A stretch of 64,000 nucleotides of DNA from Gallaecimonas pentaromativorans (GTDB lineage: Bacteria; Pseudomonadota; Gammaproteobacteria; Enterobacterales; Gallaecimonadaceae). This document shows positions 59,535-64,000 of this stretch, in pieces. The stretch's first letter is position 1. Every line of letters starts with the position of its first letter. The position numbers and the translations under genes are program-made. The notes beneath the pieces were generated by a model. The model saw nothing but the letters and a program-made list of their open reading frames with translations. It did not search any database and had not been told where the DNA came from. Where the stretch lies: contig NZ_RJUL01000001.1 in the NCBI RefSeq assembly GCF_003751625.1, positions 112,253-176,252 of the forward strand, read 5' to 3'.

Positions 59535-61826
59535 TCAATTGCCAAAAAGGCGGTCGAGGAAGCCCCGCAATTTATCGCACTGCACCTCGGGCAGGTAGCG
59601 TTTGTCGGCGGGCAGCAGGCGACCGCTGCGGTTGCAATCCCCCAGGTAGTTGCCGTCGTCGTCAAACACTGCGTCGACGATATTGGCCGGCGGGCGCAGC
59701 CGCAGGCTGATGGGATGGCGGTAGTCGAGGTAACTGCCGTACAGGCGAGCCGCGCCGGTGGCGCCGGTGAGGTTGGCCGGGCCGTTATCGTCTTGCCCCA
59801 CCCAGATGGTGGTGACATCACGGGCGTCAAAGCCGGAGAACCAGGAGTCACGCAGATCGTCCGTGGTACCGGTTTTACCGGCCAGGACCTTACCGGGGAA
59901 ACGGTTACCCACAAAGCGGCCGGTGCCCTCGCTCATCACCTGAGTCAGGGCGTAATCAGTAAGATATGCCGCTTCCTTGCTGACATTTTGCACCGCGTTG
60001 TCGGCCCGCTTCCACAGCAGCTTGCCATCACCACTGGTCACTTCGGACACCGCCGCCAGCGGCACCTGGGCACCACCTTTGGCCAACGTCAGGTACATCT
60101 GGTTGACCTGCCAGGGCGACAGCGCCGCCGTGCCCAAAAATACCGAAGGATAAGGCGGCAGATCGGCATCCACCCCCAGGGCCCGGAAGGTGTCCAGCAC
60201 CGCCGGCACCCCAAGGCGCATGCCAAGATTGACGGTCGGCACGTTCAGGGAATGGGCCAGGGCGTCTACCAGCGCCACCTGGCCGCTGTAGGTACGCTCG
60301 TAGTTCTGGGGCTGCCAGACATCACCGTTTTGGGATTTGAGGGTAATGGGCTTGTCTTCAAGCTGGGTGGCCAGGTTGTAGTCTTTGCTGGCAAGGGCGG
60401 TCAGGTACACCGCTGGCTTGGCGATGGAACCTATCTGGCGCCGGGCATCGAGGGCGCGGTTAAAGCCGGCAAAATCCACGTCTTTGCCGCCCGCCATGGC
60501 CTTGACCAGGCCGCTACGCGGATCGGAAACCACCGCCGCCATTTCCAGCGGTTTCTTGCCGGCAATGGCCGGGAAGGTGGTGCTGATGGATTTTTCCAAG
60601 GCCCGCTGCGCCAGTGGTTCCAGGCCGGTAAAGACCCGCACCCCTTGCTGGTCGTCAATAAAGGGTTTGACGATACCGGCCAGCTCGCGCCGCACTTCCT
60701 GCATGTAGGCTGGCACCTTGGTGCTGAGCACATTGCGCTCTTTGCTGACCCCAAGCGGCGACATCACGCTGCGCTGGTAGGTGCGGTTATCGATAAGGCC
60801 GTTCTCCAGCATCACTTTGAGCACCAAGTCGCGCCGCTCCTTAGCCCGCTCCGGGTGGCGGCGCGGATCGTAATAGGAAGGCCCCTTGATGATCCCCACC
60901 AACAGCGCTATCTGATCCGGGGTCAGCTCCTGCACCGGGCGGCCAAAATAAAAGCGCGCCGCCAGGCCCATGCCATGCACCGCCTGGGCGCTGGACTGGC
61001 CAAGGAAAATCTCGTTGAGGTAGGCCTCGAGGATGCGGTCTTTGTCGTAACGAAGATCAATGATGAGCGCCATCAGCGCCTCGTTGACCTTGCGCACCAG
61101 GCTTTTCTCGCGGGTTAGGAAGAAGTTCTTGGCCAGCTGCTGGGTCAGCGTCGAGCCCCCCTGCACCGTGTGGCCAGCCCGCAGGTTGACCCACAGCGCT
61201 CGCAAGATGGACAGCGGCGACACCCCGTAATGGTCGTAGAAGTTACGGTCTTCCACCTGGATAAGGGTCTTGGGCAGCAGCTGCGGCATTTCATCCAAGG
61301 GTACAAAAATGCGCTCTTCGTCGTCGGTGGTTTGGCTTAAAAGCTCCACCAGCACCGGCTCGACCCGCTCAATGGCCACCGGCTGCTGGCTGGCGCTGTC
61401 GTAAACCTCGTCGATGCGGTCGCCGTCAAAGGCCACCATCAGCCGCCGTGCCGGCTCCAGGCCCTCGGGGAACAGGAAGGGGCGCCGATACAGCTCCACC
61501 TTGGTGCTGGAGGCGGAAAACTCCCCCGGTTGGTCGGGGTTGGCCACCTTGCGGTATTTCAACAGGCGCAGCTCGTCAATGAACTGGTCTCGCGACAACG
61601 GCGCCCCGGCATAAAGGGCCAGCGACCTTGAGTAGATTTGCGCCGGCAGTTGGAAGGTCTGGCCTTCAAAGCGGTGACGTACCTGGCCGTCCAAATAAAC
61701 GCAGTAAAGCGCCAGGGCGGCAATCAAGGCCAGGCTCACTTTGAGCAGCAAGGCCCAGGGGCGAAACCGCTTGGCGGCGACCTTAGGCTGAGCCGGTTTT
61801 TTGGGGCTGGTTTTCTTCTTGGTCAC
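59535..61826 (-). CDS. mrcB: Penicillin-binding protein 1B (bifunctional class A PBP)
   Basis: A 763-residue inner-membrane peptidoglycan synthase. A basic cytoplasmic tail (1-23) and one membrane helix (about 24-45) precede a UB2H-like region (about 70-155) that binds LpoB in E. coli. The glycosyltransferase domain has the catalytic Glu192 in VEDRNFYDHYG and GGSTLTQQLAKN. The transpeptidase domain has Ser467-x-x-Lys470 (GSIAKP), SLN at 526-528 and KTGT at 651-654. The start is GTG. The C-terminus is shorter than E. coli PBP1B (844). It follows hrpB by six bases, an arrangement conserved in enterobacteria. Confidence 0.94.
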   Translation of the reverse strand: MTKKKTSPKKPAQPKVAAKRFRPWALLLKVSLALIAALALYCVYLDGQVRHRFEGQTFQLPAQIYSRSLALYAGAPLSRDQFIDELRLLKYRKVANPDQPGEFSASSTKVELYRRPFLFPEGLEPARRLMVAFDGDRIDEVYDSASQQPVAIERVEPVLVELLSQTTDDEERIFVPLDEMPQLLPKTLIQVEDRNFYDHYGVSPLSILRALWVNLRAGHTVQGGSTLTQQLAKNFFLTREKSLVRKVNEALMALIIDLRYDKDRILEAYLNEIFLGQSSAQAVHGMGLAARFYFGRPVQELTPDQIALLVGIIKGPSYYDPRRHPERAKERRDLVLKVMLENGLIDNRTYQRSVMSPLGVSKERNVLSTKVPAYMQEVRRELAGIVKPFIDDQQGVRVFTGLEPLAQRALEKSISTTFPAIAGKKPLEMAAVVSDPRSGLVKAMAGGKDVDFAGFNRALDARRQIGSIAKPAVYLTALASKDYNLATQLEDKPITLKSQNGDVWQPQNYERTYSGQVALVDALAHSLNVPTVNLGMRLGVPAVLDTFRALGVDADLPPYPSVFLGTAALSPWQVNQMYLTLAKGGAQVPLAAVSEVTSGDGKLLWKRADNAVQNVSKEAAYLTDYALTQVMSEGTGRFVGNRFPGKVLAGKTGTTDDLRDSWFSGFDARDVTTIWVGQDDNGPANLTGATGAARLYGSYLDYRHPISLRLRPPANIVDAVFDDDGNYLGDCNRSGRLLPADKRYLPEVQCDKLRGFLDRLFGN

Positions 61827-61832
61827 TGAAAC

Positions 61833-64000
61833 TCACTTGGGTTGCCGGTTTTTGGTAAAACGGGTGGGCTTGGCATTGGCCGGATCTTCAGGCCACTCAT
61901 GCTTGGGATAGCGGCCACGCATTTCCTTGCGCACGTCCTTGTAACTGCCGGCCCAGAACCCGGCCAGATCGCGGGTTACCTGCAAGGGTCGCCTGGCGGG
62001 CGAGAGCAACGCGCAGGTCACCACCACCTGGCCATCACAAAGGGTGGGAGACGCTAATTGACCATAAAGGGCCTGAATCGGTACTGACAGTACCGGCGGC
62101 TCCTCCAGGCGGTATTCCAAGGCAAACTGCTGGCCGGTTGGCACTTCCAGGCGGCCGGGCAGCTTTTGGGCCAGGGTCTGGGGTAGCGGCCAGGCCAGAT
62201 AACTCTCCAAGGCCTGGCGTAAATCCAACTTGGCCAAGGCCTGCTTGCTGCGCACCTCCCCAAGATAGGGGCCAAGCCAGCTTTCTAGGTTGCCAAGTAG
62301 CGCGTCGTCGCTGACATCAGGCCAGGGTTCGCCTGGCAGCCACTGGCGGGCGCACAGAATACGGGTTTGGTATTGGCGGCTGGCTTCGTCCCAGGGCAAG
62401 GCTCCCATGCCCTGGCGGCGCAGCCAGTCGCAAAGGGCGGTTACCCGCTGCTGTTCGGTGAGGCTCGCCAAAGGCCGGGTAGCCAGCACCAACTCGCCGT
62501 AGCGCTGCTCTTCTTGGGCGGTCAGGCGCTCGCCTTCCCAGTCGAGGCGGGCCTGCCAATAAAGGTGGCGGCTGTGCAGAGCCTGCCAATCGTCAAGGTT
62601 AACGGCGGCGGCCAGGCGAATAAGGGCATCGCCCTTGTCGCCGCTCATCTGCGCCACCACCAGCCAGGGGCTGCCCCAGAGCCGGTCGCCTTCGGCAAGC
62701 TTGGCGCCGCGGCCCATGGCCAGCCGGTAACGCCCCGGCGCCACCGCCATGGCAATGCGCTCGGGGTACGCCAGGCTCAGCATGGCCCCAAGGGACCACC
62801 GCTCCTGGCCTTTGCCTTTGAGCTGGCGTTGATAGCGCTCGGCCTGGCGGGCAATGGTGTGCTTGCCAAGGGCGCTTAAGCGCCCTTCGATATCGGCGTC
62901 CCAGCCCGGGAAAGGGTCACGCTCTTCCAGCAATGCCGCCAGTAGCGAGGCTTCTTTGAGGCTGCTGCCGGCCTCTGCGGCCACTTGGGTCAGCATATGA
63001 GCCAGACGCGGATGGCACCCGAGGCGAGCCATGGCACGGCCCTGAGCGCTGATGCGCCCTTCGTCGATGGCGTCCAGCTGCGCCAGCAGCTTCACCGCTT
63101 CGCGCCAAGGCCGGGGCGGGGGTAAATCCAGCCAGTTAAGGGTGGCCGGGTCGCTGACGCCCCATTGGGCCAACTCCAGCACCAGGGGGGCCAAGTCAGC
63201 TTCCACTATCTCGGCCGGGGTCTGGGCACTGAGGCTCTGCTGCTGGCTCTCGCCCCAAAGACGAATGGCAATGCCAGGCTCCAACCGCCCTGCCCGCCCG
63301 GCCCTTTGGGTGGCAGAAGCCTGGCTGATGCGGCACAGCTTTAACTGGCTCATGCCGGTGGCCACATCCAGCATCGGCCGGCGGCACCAGCCACTGTCTA
63401 CCACCAGACGGATGCCTTCGATGGTGAGCGAGGTTTCAGCAATGGGGGTGGCCAGCACCAATTTGCGCCGGCCGGCTTTGGGCGGGGCTATGGCCTCGTC
63501 CTGCAAGGCTTTGTCGAGATCGCCATAAAGGGGGTAGAGGTCGACATCAGCGGGCAGGCGCCCTTCTAAATCCGCGGCCAGGCGGCGAATTTCGCCCCCT
63601 CCCGGCAAAAATACCAGCATCGAGCCAGGTTCTTCGGCCAGGGTGTTGACCACCACCGAGCCGCACAGTCCCAGCCAGGGCTGGTTGACCTTGGGGGCCT
63701 GGTAACGCAGCTGTACCGGGAAGCTGCGGCCCAAGCTTTGCACCCGGGCGCAGGGGCTGAGTAGCTTTTCCAGGCGATCGCCGTCGAGGGTGGCAGACAT
63801 CACCAGCAGCTTGAGGTCATCGCGCAGCCCGGCCTGCACGTCCATCGCCAGGGCAAGGGCTAAATCGCCGGTAAGGTTGCGCTCGTGAAATTCGTCGAAA
63901 ATCACCAGGCTGACGCCATCGAGCTCCGGGTCACTTTGCAGGCGGCGCACCAAAATGCCTTCGGTGACGATTTCAAGGCGGGTTTCGGGGCCGACGGCGC
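61833..64000 (-). CDS. hrpB: ATP-dependent helicase HrpB (5' end beyond the window)
   Basis: A partial gene: the reading frame continues past base 64000 with the sequence RLEIVTEGILVRRLQ, so the apparent Met at 63953 is internal. About 720 residues are visible; the missing N-terminus would carry the Walker A motif of this DEAH-box helicase. Present are DEFHERNLTGDLAL, SATLDGDRL, TPIAETSLTIEGIR and QRAGRAGR, then the HrpB-specific C-terminal domain ending ARYPKHEWPEDP-like and Lys-rich. RNA remodelling role is presumed. Adjacent to mrcB as in E. coli. Confidence 0.93.
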   Translation of the reverse strand, partial: AVGPETRLEIVTEGILVRRLQSDPELDGVSLVIFDEFHERNLTGDLALALAMDVQAGLRDDLKLLVMSATLDGDRLEKLLSPCARVQSLGRSFPVQLRYQAPKVNQPWLGLCGSVVVNTLAEEPGSMLVFLPGGGEIRRLAADLEGRLPADVDLYPLYGDLDKALQDEAIAPPKAGRRKLVLATPIAETSLTIEGIRLVVDSGWCRRPMLDVATGMSQLKLCRISQASATQRAGRAGRLEPGIAIRLWGESQQQSLSAQTPAEIVEADLAPLVLELAQWGVSDPATLNWLDLPPPRPWREAVKLLAQLDAIDEGRISAQGRAMARLGCHPRLAHMLTQVAAEAGSSLKEASLLAALLEERDPFPGWDADIEGRLSALGKHTIARQAERYQRQLKGKGQERWSLGAMLSLAYPERIAMAVAPGRYRLAMGRGAKLAEGDRLWGSPWLVVAQMSGDKGDALIRLAAAVNLDDWQALHSRHLYWQARLDWEGERLTAQEEQRYGELVLATRPLASLTEQQRVTALCDWLRRQGMGALPWDEASRQYQTRILCARQWLPGEPWPDVSDDALLGNLESWLGPYLGEVRSKQALAKLDLRQALESYLAWPLPQTLAQKLPGRLEVPTGQQFALEYRLEEPPVLSVPIQALYGQLASPTLCDGQVVVTCALLSPARRPLQVTRDLAGFWAGSYKDVRKEMRGRYPKHEWPEDPANAKPTRFTKNRQPK

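Noticed and set aside
59430-61118. Plus-strand open frame of 562 codons opposite mrcB
   Set aside because: A shadow of PBP1B; the opposite strand has all catalytic motifs and the plus translation has low-complexity His/Gln/Gly-rich character.
1-64000. Search for tRNA, rRNA, IS elements, att sites and CRISPR arrays
   Set aside because: No T-loop-like tRNA cores, transposase motifs, flanking direct repeats or regularly spaced repeats were found by eye; short or degenerate copies could be missed.

Overview
The window reads as a high-G+C (roughly 60% by eye) chromosomal segment of a facultatively anaerobic gammaproteobacterium. Complete ArcA and ArcB, gltBD next to arcB, the clcA-erpA neighbourhood, hrpB-mrcB and opgGH all point to the Alteromonadales/Aeromonadales side of the class; a Gallaecimonas-like genus would fit, but that is inference. 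I saw no rRNA, tRNA, CRISPR array, insertion sequence or prophage. Most genes are densely packed, and rho-independent terminators separate convergent units.

Layout. 1-5.8 kb, minus strand: a CBS4-PAS-GGDEF-EAL protein and an HD-GYP protein (c-di-GMP turnover), a coniferyl-aldehyde-type dehydrogenase and a DUF3293 protein. 6.1-9.2 kb: arcA and arcB, convergent on one shared terminator; the arcA promoter carries what looks like an ArcA box. 9.6-15.3 kb: gltBD. 15.4-17.9 kb: mtnN, an orphan CobD/CbiB-like membrane protein, DUF2721 and an exported NTF2-like protein. 18.0-22.6 kb: a four-gene operon with every step of a glucosylglycerate cycle (glycerate 3-kinase, phosphatase, GpgS-like synthase, GH13 phosphorylase). 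It converges on opgGH (22.6-26.3 kb), so two osmolyte systems lie side by side.

26.5-33.2 kb: a deaminase, a secreted subtilisin-like protease, tyrS, an M23 endopeptidase and anmK. 33.2-39.9 kb: a Wadjet/Mks-like SMC operon (SMC, MukE-like, kleisin-like, toprim protein) plus an unrecognised fifth small gene; this is the most likely defence module. 40.0-41.3 kb: an argD-like aminotransferase on the minus strand, preceded by what looks like a complete transcription attenuator: a 21-codon leader ORF rich in Arg codons, an antiterminator and a terminator. 41.5-49.1 kb: patatin, a GDPD lipoprotein, several small exported proteins, an EEP-family hydrolase, an intradiol-dioxygenase-like Tat protein, an MpaB-like protein and an AmiD-like amidase. 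49.1-55.3 kb: marR-MATE, erpA, clcA, pyrB-hemL. 55.3-64 kb: a FIST protein paired with a degenerate-GGDEF/EAL protein, a RIO-like kinase, mrcB and the 3' part of hrpB, which runs off the window.

How the parts fit: the left end combines c-di-GMP and redox (Arc) signalling with nitrogen assimilation; the middle is osmotic adaptation, wall recycling and a probable anti-plasmid/phage SMC complex; the right end is mainly housekeeping. Gene starts were chosen by ribosome-binding site and family length, and several differ from the longest open frame.
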